A DNA stretch of 64,000 nucleotides from Polytrichum commune (taxonomy: Eukaryota; Streptophyta; Polytrichopsida; Polytrichales; Polytrichaceae). The position numbers and the translations under genes are program-made. Within the stretch, counting starts at the first letter, position 1; every line of letters begins with the position of its first letter. Of the stretch, positions 1 to 12,949 are shown piece by piece. The stretch lies in NCBI GenBank assembly GCA_950295325.1, contig OX485806.1, forward strand, positions 29,824,001-29,888,000. Direction: 5' to 3'. The notes beneath the pieces were generated by a model. The model saw only the letters and a program-made list of their open reading frames with translations. It searched no databases and had not been told where the DNA came from.

Positions 1-3000
1 TTTTGGAAGCAACATAATCGTGGTGCTGAGTTTTATGATTACTCTGGCCAGTCGCAAGATGATGAAGCTGGAGCGAGCCTGGAAGGAACTCGATACAGCA
101 GCAGGCGTAATGAATCTGAGAACCTCTCAGATGCTGACAGTCAAATCTCACAACTCTATTTCAATCTCTCAAATTCGCGGTACTGCGAGGAGACATGGGA
201 GTGCTTTAACAATTGCTCCTCGCACTGTGCAACACCTCCAACGAAATACGAAGGTGCCTGTAACAATCTTCCTGTAACTCCTCCCTGCCTAACCTTCGGC
301 ATATGCACCATTTTGGTCTCACTTGCACTCAAGAATACAGAGTATTGATTAATAACCTATTTTAGTAAGATCTTATGGCTGCGTTCACGGACCATAGCAT
401 TCTTAAGTGGTGTAGTGAGTGTTCAACCTTGATAAGCATCTTGGAGAGTATAGAATCATGGAGATTCATTTTGGCAAGTTCTTTAAGTGGAATCTTGGTA
501 GATGGGAGAAGGCTTTGTCCGAAGATAATTAACAATGAGGTGTCGGCTAAGGAGAGGTTGCCACTTGACTATGCTTGGCATTTGTGCATGTATTCAAGGA
601 CCTTACTTGGATTTATTCTCGAAGTTATAATAGAAAGAAATCGTCCTACACATGCTTAAGAATGCTATGACATATTGCTCCAGTACACACATCTGCCGGT
701 GTTCCTGACGGAGCTTTCCCACAACGGCCAAAGCCATCGGTCATGAAATCCGTTCACTCTGCGCGGAGGCCGCAGGAGACTGTCAGGGTTGAAGAATCCG
801 AACATGACATTTCGGAGGCGAACAGTACTAGAGCTGCAGCTGAACTGAAGCCTGTAAGGTCATTGCTTTTGATATCGATCTTGATTTCTTAGTGTAAGGT
901 TGCTTTAGTAAATGATTTGTGAAATGGAGGGATTTCTATCAGAGAATTCTGTGTGTCAAAACAAATCCTTGCAGGTTGTAGGGTTGCACTGAAGTGACAT
1001 CATAATTTTGTCGATGGCAGAAAGGTTTTACTACAAATTTCAAGAGGACGGAAATCTTTCCCACGCAGGAGACAACGGTGTGTATTCTCTCCGACATATT
1101 CCAAATCGGTTTGACTTGCATCATGTTTGCAAGTGCCCCTGAAAGTGAGACAGTATTTATATTTGGGCTCAGGAATCTTGGAATAAGAGGCACTCCGATC
1201 CGCCAAAGAAGCTCAAGACTCGCACCATGGTACCTATGTCGACAGATGTGTTCCTTTTCTTCTAGTCTCATGCAATGTGAAGAGATTGTGACAAAGTGCA
1301 AGAATGAATGATGTCATTTCTTTTGTCGAATATGCATTCCTCAGTTTGGCACTTGATCTCCTTCTCAAGTGTGACACATTAACAGGCGAGTATGATGCGT
1401 CTGTCTGGACCCAGAACTGCAATGTATAATCGTTTAGCACGATTCAAGAATATGCAAGAGGAGAAGCGGCTCGCAGAATACTCCTTCAGGGTATTTTTTG
1501 GTACATTTGTGTACGTTTTCAGGAATCAGTGATTTCCCATAAATGATTTCTTTATTAGTGAAACCAACCAACTACACCAGTATCACATATTAATGTGGTT
1601 TACTAATTGGAGTTGTGCGATGCTTTAACTTTTTACATACTAGCTATTTATGTTATCTCGGTAAAAATGACATTGTCATAATAAAGCTATAGCAACGTGT
1701 AACTCCACATGGTAACCCACACACTATTGCTTCATCCGAATAAATCTGTATTTCTTGTTAGTTGCAATTCTGCTTGACTGGCACCTGCAGTAATGTTTTG
1801 GGTTCTCAAATTTGCAGCCAATTGTAGGGAGGAGGCCAACCCCCAGTTCGAAGTTCTCTACACCGATTGTCAAGCGCCTTGGATGCAAACAAGAGCAGAT
1901 TGCTTATCGTAAACGAGTAGGTGCTAGACTACCTATTTCTCTCTGTCTATTCCTCTCAAGACATTTGAACACAACATGACTTTTTGTCGGGAGTTGGTTG
2001 TTTTGCATCCAACACCTTCCTTTTTTGGTGATTTTTTTATTTTTTTGGAGACAGAAGGCCAAAAAGCCAACGCCAAATGCATTCGGTGAGCTTTCGGTGC
2101 ATGCTTGGAGGTAGTGTGGAGGTTTGACCGAAGAACATTCCATATCGGTTAATTGAGGGTCAAACTAAATTTAGCACGCCAAGAGGCGCCAAAATGAGTT
2201 CTGCGCTCAATGAACCAAAATAGGTTGCTCTTCACTTAGATTCAAGCACTACCTCCGAGCATGCAACCAATGGAAGGAGATGATTAATATTGTAGGCAAA
2301 ACAACCAATGGAAGATAAGAGGAGACCAACTCCTGACGAACAGTCCCATTGAGGTAAAAAATTACTCTATTTCCATTGACATATGGTTAAGGAAGATATA
2401 TAGATGTGCAGTACATGGTCCATCTCTGTGCAATGAGATTTGAGTGTCACATAGGTGGGGAAAACCGCAAGTCAGTACTTTAATAAGATCTCAAGTACTT
2501 TCAGTGCTTTAATGAGATCTTGTACCTGTTTCTCGTTTCTCTCTGTTTGAATGCTTTCATCAATACCTTAGCTTGTAGAGGGAGGCTTAAGCCAAAGTCT
2601 CCGAGGGTAAGCTGCCTAAGGCTGGAACAGTGCTCGGATGGGTGACCGTTCTAGAACTTGATTTCCGGTGCGTTCTATGGTCTGCCCAATCATAGTGGAA
2701 GTATCCAGGTGAACCGGATAATTTTGATCGTTCTATGGTCCGCCCAATCATAGTGAAAGTATCCAGGTGAACCGGATATTTTGGATCAACCATGTGGGAA
2801 CCTAGGTGGAGCTTGCCCTTGGTGGAGATTAGGTGTTGGCTTTGCCTGTCCATGCCTGTTCAAAGTGTTTACCTTCGAAAGGAGGCATTAGTCTTCAAAG
2901 GTTCTTTATTTCTCGTGATGTCCTTTTCGGAATCACACATAGAAAGTAGACTAACTTGAAAATAAAGCAACACCATAATTCACGCCAGTGGCAACAGTCC

Positions 3001-6000
3001 TTTCTTCTCTTCTCAGGGTGTAGGAATGTTTAGTGACAAGATTAGGAGACGCCACCAATTTAAGGTTGATCTATGTGTGGATTTCAGGCAAGGAAGGTGC
3101 GAGAGAGAGAGGAGCTAGCACAATGTAGCTTTTCTCCGAACATCAATGCGGGTAGGCCCTACCTGGATATGGCGGCCTACACACCGATTCAACATCGGTT
3201 TCAGGATATCATGGTGAGCATTTTTATGGTGGTCATGTTTCTGTCAAGTACTTTTATTTCTTTATCTGTTCTTAAGATCAGCTTAAACCTAACATACAAT
3301 CTACAGAGCAATTCATCAACTTTTAGTGTCTGGTTGCTGAAGTCTTCACTCCAATTTCCATAGAAATTCGTGGAATGTGCAAGGATGCATATATTGGAGA
3401 TAATAGAGTTATCCTTTTACTTAATGGGACTTTTAGTGGGGAAGTTGTGCCCTCTGCTTTCTCATTGGCTGTTTGGCATACAGTATCAATTTTTTCTTTC
3501 AACCTCTTGTGAATTCTTGGAGGTAGTGTTTGAATTTGAATGAAGAGCAACCTATTTCGGTTCATTGAGGACCAAACTCAGTTCAGGACGTCTTGGCATG
3601 CTCAAACGAGTTCGACCCTTAATGAACTGATATAGAATATTCTTCGTCCAAACCTTCACACTACCTACAAGCATGCACCAGAAATTTACCGAACATGGAA
3701 GGTGTTGTATCTAAACCTACTAACTCCCGACCAAATGCCATGTTTGATAAAGGGGTAACTCTAATGAACTGTATGAAGATTATAAGCTGCAATTTTTTTG
3801 GAGTAAGTGACCTCTACAGAAAGATCGGGATAGGAGGATCTCTGAAATCTGTGCGCAAGAGGAGAGAGACCTTGGAATCACATTCAAACCCAAACTCAAC
3901 CCAAATTCTGCTCGGCTGCTTAGACCGGTACCCACAAACTTTGCTGTAGGCATATTCAACTTGCAAAAAAAACATGGCTCTAACTTGTTTGCATCACAAT
4001 CGTTTCTTTTTCTTGAGGAAATCCATAATCGATAATCACAACCTGTGTTTTTCTTGCGTGAAACAAGAGGGTAAAGTCTGCTCCAACAACTTGTGAAAGC
4101 AGCCAGATTGTTCGCACATGTACTGGCACACCAAGATATTCCTGCGCATGCAGTCAAGATTCTCCTCCTGAGGTACTACTAAAGTTTGTACAAACTTAGA
4201 AAGAGGCCCAAATTTTGACAGTCCTCAATGTTTTCCTCGATGTTTCCACAAAGCTCAAAATCATTGTTTCTAACTCTCTACAAAGCTTTTTATTTTCAGA
4301 ACAAACAGCCCAAAACGACGAGGCCAAATAGTGCTGTCTGCACGTTCAGACCCGAGATAAATCCAAACACAGATGCCATTCTGGCAGGGACTCCGCTGAG
4401 GGGATGTGATTTTCTTTCGCGCCAACAACGGTTATTTGACAATGCTGAGCAGCGCAAGGTAATTTTAACACTATCGTGTTTATTCAGTTGAGCATCTGTA
4501 TCAAGCACAATAGAGTTATTCTTTTTGCTCAATATGACTTTTGGCCGGGATTTGGTTATTTTGCATACAACGCATTCCATATTTGGTGAGTTTTCGGTGG
4601 ATGTTTTGGAGGTAGTGTGGAGGTTAGAACGAAGGATATTCTATTTTGGTTCATTAAGGGTCAAATTCATTTTGACATGCCAGAGGTGCTAAAATGAGTT
4701 TGGCCCTCAATGAACCCATAGGTTGTTCTTCAGTCAAATCAAACACTACCTCCAAGCATGGACCACAAAGTGGAAGAAATGGTTGATATTGTATGCAAAA
4801 CAGCCAATGCAACATCATAGGGGACCAACTCCCAACGAATAGTCTTATTGACTACAAAAGCTAGCTTCCTCATTTCACTTGGTTGCGGTGCGACAAATTG
4901 CAACAAATTGCAGAGGTTGAAGCAGCAGGAACTACCTGTGGACTTCACCTTCCAACCCAAGAGTGGGAATGCTGCTTTTATATTGAGTTGCTCTCCAGTG
5001 GCAGAAACAATCTGTGAGACTTTGAGTGAAAGGTGCAATAGGCTCTCCTACAAAGATCATCAGCGCCGAGAGTACCTTCATCAGAAGATATCTGTATGTC
5101 ACATTCTTCCCCTTGTTTGAGGACACGAAGTTCCCATTTCTTATAATCTGTTCCTGAGGGGCGTTTGCACACAACCACCGTTCTGGTGGTTGAAGTTTAT
5201 AGTCTACTTTCTTTGGCTCTATTTTTGAGGAATAATGAGGGATAAGGTGCATTGATGACAACCGCAACCACAATAATGAGACAAGGTGCAGTTGAGAGTG
5301 CCACTGGGAGAGAACCTCAAGACCAAAGCCTAGAAGAGGATTTGTAGGAGGCAATTAACCTTAGACAAACTCTTCACTAGAATCCATAAGTTTATATGTC
5401 TCCACTCCACTGATTTTGTCGATAGGAAGAACGATAATTGAGGTCAAATTTACTCTTCAGCTACAGCTACGAGCCTAAGGAGTTGTGTGTTAGCTTAAGG
5501 CCCCTTCAATTGCGTTCGCATACTATTCGCCTGTAACTATGTGGGTAAAAAGAAGACTACAGTATATGACTTACTCAAGATCTGGTTAGAGCAGATTTTA
5601 TCACTTGGTCATAGTTGGACTAATCTAAATCGATCACTAAATATTTTCCTGGAACCCTTAACAGGAGAATTACTATGCCCAGTTTCCATTCCAACCAAAA
5701 ATTGACGAGATTTCGAGGGCCTTAGGTCGACCTCCGACGCTCAACTTACTTCATGTGGTGGGTCAACATGATGTGCATTACAATACAATACAATGAGGTT
5801 CTATTTCCACTGATATCTATTCTCTTACAGTAGGGGATTCTTCAGTTGAGATTCTTTATCGAATAGCGGATTCAAGCATGACTCTGATGGGATTACCAGA
5901 ATGAGAGGAGACGACAGCAAATGGAGAAAGCTGAAATGCAGGTCCAAGAGGAATTTGCAAATAACTGTACGTTCCATCCAAAGGTAAGTGTATTTCATTC

Positions 6001-7644
6001 TTCTTATTGTTGAATCATTTATCTATGTCCTTGTGCCAAACCCTGCATTGATAATAACCATCCTATTTTGATTCGTCTCAACCCAATGTCGACAACTCTT
6101 GAAGATACTTTTTATTAAAAGTGGTCTTTTCATTCAAGTGGATTTTCATTGATTGCTCTCAACAAGGTGGTGGGAAATGTTTTGAACAGATTACAAGGGC
6201 TCGTACTCCACTTCTCGATCCTGAGGGCATCCAAAGGAGGAAACAGGTGAATCTTAAATTTTTCTGCAAGTATAAGTTTTGAATTACATGCAAGTGACCT
6301 TTAATGCCAAATTGTTGTTGAACAAAGTCACACCTGGAGCAGGAGTTTCTAGCTTGGGTTATCCAGACATCTTTCTGCAGAGCTCTCTACCCTGCCAGTG
6401 GGGGGTTGTAACCGGTGTTCCACTAGGGTCATGTTTTGTGTTTGAAAGTAAAACTTGTAAAAGTATTAGAAAGTTTAGAGTAAATTAGAATTTTCATTTG
6501 AGAATATACTAGGCATATTCCAAAAATATCCACCAAATATGCAGAATATCCTATGACTATTTGCATTACTTCATAGCCCCTGAGAAATTACCCTTATCTC
6601 AGGTGGTTCACATCTCTACAAGGGAGTGACCCCCCTTACTCTCTACTCATATAATCACAAACTGTTCCATGAATGGAAAACCAGTATTATGCCCCAAGTA
6701 TTTCGATCCTCTGAATCTTCCAGGAGAGGGAAACATCAGAGGAGATGGAGAGATTGGTGAAAGAATTAAAGGAGTTGTCAGAGTGCACATTCAAGCCCCT
6801 AACGAGCCCGTTGCCGCCAAAAGAGGTGGGGTGCGTTCATATCAAAGGACTTGGACGGCACGTCGAGCTTCAGGAGCTCGCAAAACTGCGAAGGAAGGAG
6901 CAGGAGGAGTGGGAGAAGAAAGTGTTTTTCGCACATGTAATTTGCTTGAATATTGAGGAATAATAGAGTTGTTTTTATAACTCGACATGTCTTTTGGTCA
7001 GGAGTTGGTTGTTTTGCAGACAACACCTTCCATATTTGGTAAGCTTTTGGTGCATGTTCGGAGGTAGTGTAGAGAAATGAACGAAGAACACTCTATACCG
7101 GTCCATTGAGGGTCAAACCTATTTTGGCATGCACAAAAAGGTGTTAAAATGAGTATGGCCCTCAATGAACCAAAACACGTCCCTCTTCATTCACATTCAA
7201 AGAGTACCTCCAAGCATGCACCATAAGTGGAAAGAAGAAAATTATTGATTTTCTATGCAAAACAACAAACAGGAAATTACAAAGCACCAACTAATGATAA
7301 AAAGTCCCATCAAGGTAAAGGATAGACTAATAGATGCCACTGAGATATCTTCTTCTCACATAAGATGAGGAGCCTTAAAATATGACTAACTTAAATCTTA
7401 TCTAATGACTAACTTATGGACTCAACTTGCTCAAACCTACGCAAAGTCTGATACTTAACTCGCTCTGTGTTAACAGCCAGATTCACCGAAGCGGCAATAC
7501 ACAATACCCAAGCCCTTTGCATTCCATGTTGCAAAAAGTAAAAGACGAGGTGGCCCTCCTCGCCCCAGCTCTGTTGAGTCCACAAGGTTGAAGTCACCAA
7601 CGACGTCAAGATCTCCACGAGCTTTTTGTCCATCCCCTCTGTAA
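1..7644 (+). CDS. F-x-P repeat coiled-coil protein, 3' part of gene (5' end outside window)
   Basis: My model joins 1-253, 684-853, 1386-1490, 1818-1916, 3088-3213, 3820-3945, 4300-4458, 4914-5093, 5900-5983, 6190-6246, 6724-6936 and 7477-7644 (TAA stop). All junctions are GT-AG and, after the first, all exons are phase 0, which supports the model. The visible ~579 residues start with an acidic Ser-rich stretch and then repeat a pattern: a charged helix rich in E, R, K and Q followed by YSFRP (residue ~172), CSFSP (222), TFKPK (272), CTFRP (307), FTFQP (357), CTFHP (429) and CTFKP (474). The last exon carries PKPFAFH and a basic Ser/Pro/Arg-rich tail. I recall this CTF-x-P-x-I-N pattern from uncharacterised proteins of ciliated and flagellated eukaryotes, so a sperm cilium or microtubule role is possible but not shown. 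An extra exon between 853 and 1386, or a different 3' end, is possible. Confidence 0.72.
1950..2367. mobile_element. Palindromic MITE, family A, copy 1
   Basis: Long inverted-repeat element in intron 4 of the F-x-P gene. The core runs GGAGGTAGTG ... CACTACCTCC, flanked by mirrored GTCGGGAGTTGGTT (left) and GACCAACTCCTGACGA (right). It is non-coding. The left end is eroded and approximate; the right end reads TTACTC followed by TA. Confidence 0.75.
2607..2787 (+). repeat. 5S rRNA-like control region followed by a 58 bp tandem duplication
   Basis: Bases 2607-2648 follow the order and spacing of the internal promoter of plant 5S rRNA genes: TAAGC near the start and CGGATGGGTGACC at the end, close to box C (AGGATGGGTGACC). 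The rest of 5S is not recognisable. Immediately downstream a unit starting GTTCTATGGTC is present twice (2672 and 2730, period 58). It could be a 5S-derived SINE or a relic of a Cassandra-like TRIM, whose LTRs carry 5S sequence. It lies in intron 4 of the F-x-P gene. Confidence 0.4.
3406..3761. mobile_element. Palindromic MITE, family A, copy 2
   Basis: In intron 5 of the F-x-P gene. The ends read GAGTTATCC and GGGGTAACTC, flanked by TAATA (left) and TAATG (right), a 5 bp target duplication with one change. The core GGAGGTAGTG / CACTACCT is conserved. Confidence 0.8.
4513..4855. mobile_element. Palindromic MITE, family A, copy 3
   Basis: It fills most of the 455 bp intron 7 of the F-x-P gene. 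The core GGAGGTAGTG ... CACTACCTCC and subterminal GGGATTTGGTT / GACCAACTCCC are present. The left flank is CAATA; the right end is degraded, so the boundary is approximate. Confidence 0.75.
6966..7327. mobile_element. Palindromic MITE, family A, copy 4, with 5 bp target duplication
   Basis: In intron 11 of the F-x-P gene. The ends are GAGTTG and GGATAGAC, flanked on both sides by TAATA (6961-6965 and 7328-7332), an exact 5 bp duplication. This copy fixes the boundaries for the family. It has no coding capacity. Confidence 0.82.
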
Positions 7645-10390
7645 TGTTATATATTGATTCCCTTCCAAGACTCTTCAAGATTGGAGGATTGGGGATCTAT
7701 GAATTAGATACACCTGCCTCGACCTGTCTTCATAACAAAGAAGCAATTCCAGCGTCTGGCAGCGACATTCATTTGACGTCCTGAACTGAACCTGTTCGTG
7801 AGGAAACTTGTAATACTTTTCTTAGATTAGAGACAAGATCATCATGTTGATAATATGTCTCACTTCACATCTGGAGATACATCTAGCTAAGGTATATGCA
7901 TCTTAAATGGTTACTTTTTATGATTAGCCCCACTTCTTCTAGGATGTGAAATATGCGATTCGTACGAGATGGTTAGCAAATCCGAAGCGAGGCCGGAGCC
8001 ACTTTCCTCATAGTTTTCAGAGCTCATATGAGTATCTTATTCAGAATCAAAGTGAATATTCTTGAGCTCATCAAGTGATCGTATAGGTCCATCCAATCAT
8101 GTTAAGTATGAAGCCTGAATAGTATGTAGTCCAATCTCTTTTGACACGTGTCTTTTTGGTATCCATTCTTGGAGCCACACCCAACCACATACCACTCGAA
8201 CACAAGTGTTCAATTGAGAGGAGTAACCAAATTAGGCACGTTCACCTTAGATATCTTGTGGGTTGCATTCGACATCTAAATGCATATGGTAACTAATAGA
8301 CTTGTTGAAGATGAAGATGAAGATGAAGATGAAGCTCAACATTCCTTCACATCATTGATGTTGATGGTCGGCCAACAAATAAGAAAAAATTGCTTAACTT
8401 AGCAAACTAGGTAGAAATCTTTTGGTTACATTCCACATCGTAACTCATATAAGGAAGGCATGTGTTATTCAAATATTTTTCTCTATACACCCACTTCTTG
8501 TAGGATATGAAGCACACAATTAGTGTGAGCTGATTAACAAATCCAAATTATCTTTGCCCATAACCATTTGCCTCATAATTTTAAAGTCAGATAAATATCT
8601 ATTCATTATCATAGTGAAGATTCTCGTGCTTATTAAGTGGTCATATAGGTCCCCCCAATCATGTTGACTATTGAGCCTATAATGGTTAGCATGTTTTGAA
8701 CATGTAATCCAATTTCCTTTAAACACATGTCTTTTTCTTTTTCTTTTTTTAATGTTTGTCCTTAGATCCATGCCTAATCACATAATACCACTCAAATATA
8801 GGCATCTAGATGATTGCTATAGTGGAATTAGATACATGTACCTTAATTAGTAACCAATTGCCTTGATGAAGATGAAGCCCAACATTTTTCCACATCATAA
8901 TCAATGTTGATAGAGCCTTTACAACTAAGCACTTAGGATTATGATGCACACCTATAGTGATCACCCTTCTTAAGTTATGGCTAATAAGATGCATTGTTAC
9001 TTACATTTGACAAAAAGAGGCATCAACAAACATGAACCAACCCTCCATAGTCGTGCACCATTTATGGTATTTAGTGGCACATGTGCAATAGTGTCACTTA
9101 CCCCATTTTGAGGCGTATGCTAAGTTATACTAATGATCGACAAGTTCACCATTAGAGTCACCTAAGGACATATATATATTTCACATGGTTGTGACCAAAA
9201 CATGCATTCTTGTACAACTAGAAGTATTGCCAAAAACTACCTATACATAGTTTCTAGCTAGAAGTTAGGGATCTTCAGATATACAAATTGTTTATCATGA
9301 ATGCTCCGTCATTATTACTATCTTCAATGTTGAGGAGATTGTCAACCAACCTCCAATACTTCGACACCTTGCCAATTCAAGCCCATTATCTTCACAGTTG
9401 AGGAGATTGTTGGCCCACCTTTGATACTTTAGTGCCTCACCCACAAATTCCGGCCTAGGTTGGGTATTGATATTTGATAGATTGTGCAACTTCATAGTAC
9501 ACTTGCTCTGGTCTTGAAGTGTCTCTTTAATATTAAGGAACTATCTCAAATTTATGCAAAGAACATATAAAAGTGAGAATATTAGTGGGAACATTTGGAA
9601 TGACATCGCTTCTCATTGAATATTATAAATCGCCCATAAAAGGCCAAGGAATAAAAGTCCAAAACTATCATATTGCTTGGAAAACATAATGCCTTTATCA
9701 CTAAAGGTTTTTGAATAAAATTATAATGTTCAATAAGGTATAGGCTAGTAGCCAATATAGTTTTGATCAAATACAAGGGACACTTTCAATACAAAGTTTG
9801 AATAGTCTATAAATTTATAACCAATCTTGTCTCGGAAAAATAAATTGAATAAATATACCAATTGTGTTCAAAGAAAACTTAAAAGCAACATGGTTCTTCA
9901 AAATCACTTTTCATCTATACTATCTAAAAACATGTAATTTATGGATTTTCAACCCATGTAGAAATGGGCTCAACTCCTTGACAATAAATGATTATCTTCA
10001 TTATTAGAGGTAACAATGTGTGGGCGGACAACACCATAGGGGTTGTTCAAGATGTTTTTACGTGATGAATCATCAAGGAGCATGGTAATCTCTTTCGTGT
10101 AACCAATTTTTTTTTATAATCAAGCATCGAATCTAAGCAATTAGATCATGCGCTTACCAAAAGTAAAGGAGCTCCCTATTATCAAAGTCTCTACACAAAC
10201 ACTCATTGATGAATTCACCATGTACCCCTTGATCCCAAGGAAAATCATAGTGTGGGTCTTAACACCTGCACGCATTAATTACATGTATTGGATGACAAGT
10301 AAGGCCTAAAAATGTTGTATTAGGAGTGTGGTAGTCACAATATTAGGGTCAATCAACACTAGAAAGTTTGATCAACATGATATGCGTCAT
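7645..10390. other. Intergenic region with dispersed repeats
   Basis: I see no gene here. Two diverged direct copies of one dispersed repeat lie at about 7935-8205 and 8485-8790. Related copies sit at 25140-25230 and 25660-25930, and inverted at 18400-18470, 18715-18800 and 62990-63200. A GATGAA microsatellite lies near 8306-8333. The stretch 9075-9170 is a diverged copy of 54890-54985. Confidence 0.6.
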
Positions 10391-10835
10391 ATAATCGAGG
10401 TGCCATATTACCAAGCGTCATATTACCGGGGTTATACTGTAACTTATGTCCTAAAAGAAACATTTCAATGTTTTCTTATTTTTATTGACTCATTATTTTT
10501 TGCAAGAATTGGGTGATTTATTTATAATATAATGGCCACCACCTTCCGAAGCATCTTGGGCGTAGAGAGTTGTAAGTAATCACATGTTTCGACTTGCTAG
10601 CTAGTGCTTATGGTGTTTACAACAAGAGCAAGAGTGAGACGGTCCATCTGAATTTTGCTCCCACAAATTTTTCTTGGAGACAAATAGTGTCTTGTTTGGT
10701 TTTGGACATGAACTCACTATAAATGAATCCCACTCTTTTGTAAACATTTTCCCCTGCCGTAACTTATGAGGAGGTCAGTGCTTACCAAATTCTGTGCAAG
10801 TTGTTTTGAGAGTCTAGTGTGGGATGTGGTCCTAA

Positions 10836-11202
10836 GAGCATCTCCACCCTGCCGCCGAAAGGCAGGCTCTCGAAATGTGCTTTGAAGGGCTCCAAGCATG
10901 CATCAAATTTTTTTAGGGTGGCACTCCCCCACCGTTACCTTGCATATTGGCTCTTCAACCCGAAAAACTGTCAGGAATATTTCCAAAAGTGCTTCTGATT
11001 CTCAAAAGTGACACGATTCACCGAATCGCAAGTGGATGAGGTCCCGGAATGTGGGCGCAGCAAGAGCAACGCTCACCCGGGAGGATAGTGAGTGGAGCCG
11101 GAAGTTTGAAGAGCCCTGGCAAGAAGGGTGGGGCAGATTTTTCTCCAAGGCCGCGTCAAAGGGCTTGCCAAGGCCCTTTAACGCGGCAGGGTGGAGATGC
11201 TC
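10836..11202. mobile_element. PIF/Harbinger (Tourist)-like MITE in the RPS15A upstream region
   Basis: The terminal inverted repeats GAGCATCTCCACCCTGCCGC and GCGGCAGGGTGGAGATGCTC are 20 bp and perfect, flanked by TAA on both sides (10833-10835 and 11203-11205). The other duplication arm has the unoccupied site, CCTAACATAAG with a single TAA near 32250, so this is a clean insertion. It ends ~250 bp upstream of the RPS15A start codon. The TIR start resembles the GAGCATCTCCA type common in plant MITEs. Confidence 0.93.
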
Positions 11203-11311
11203 TAACATAAGCAGCTGAATTCCACTGTACGTACTGGTGAAATGCAGAAGCAGGAGTTTAGCGAGGGGCCGAACCGGAGCCGAAGCTGCCCCGAGGCGAG
11301 GCCGAAGCTAG

Positions 11312-11320
11312 AAACCCTAA
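11312..11320 (+). promoter_or_regulatory. Telo-box in RPS15A promoter/5' region (left copy)
   Basis: AAACCCTAA, the plant telo-box found in many ribosomal protein promoters, lies 136 bp upstream of the start codon, next to a GC-rich segment with GGGCCTA. It is conserved in the mirrored copy at 32135-32143. Confidence 0.6.
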
Positions 11321-11455
11321 GACGGGCCTAGGTCTGGGAAGGCGTCTCTCGCACCTGGTGAATGCAGGGCTGGACGACGCGCTCCTTCTTTCGCCTGCTC
11401 CCTGCCGCTCCTGCCTTTCCCCGCCCCTTGTTGCTGCAGCAGGAAGCAACCAGCC

Positions 11456-12949
<1,494 letters not shown>

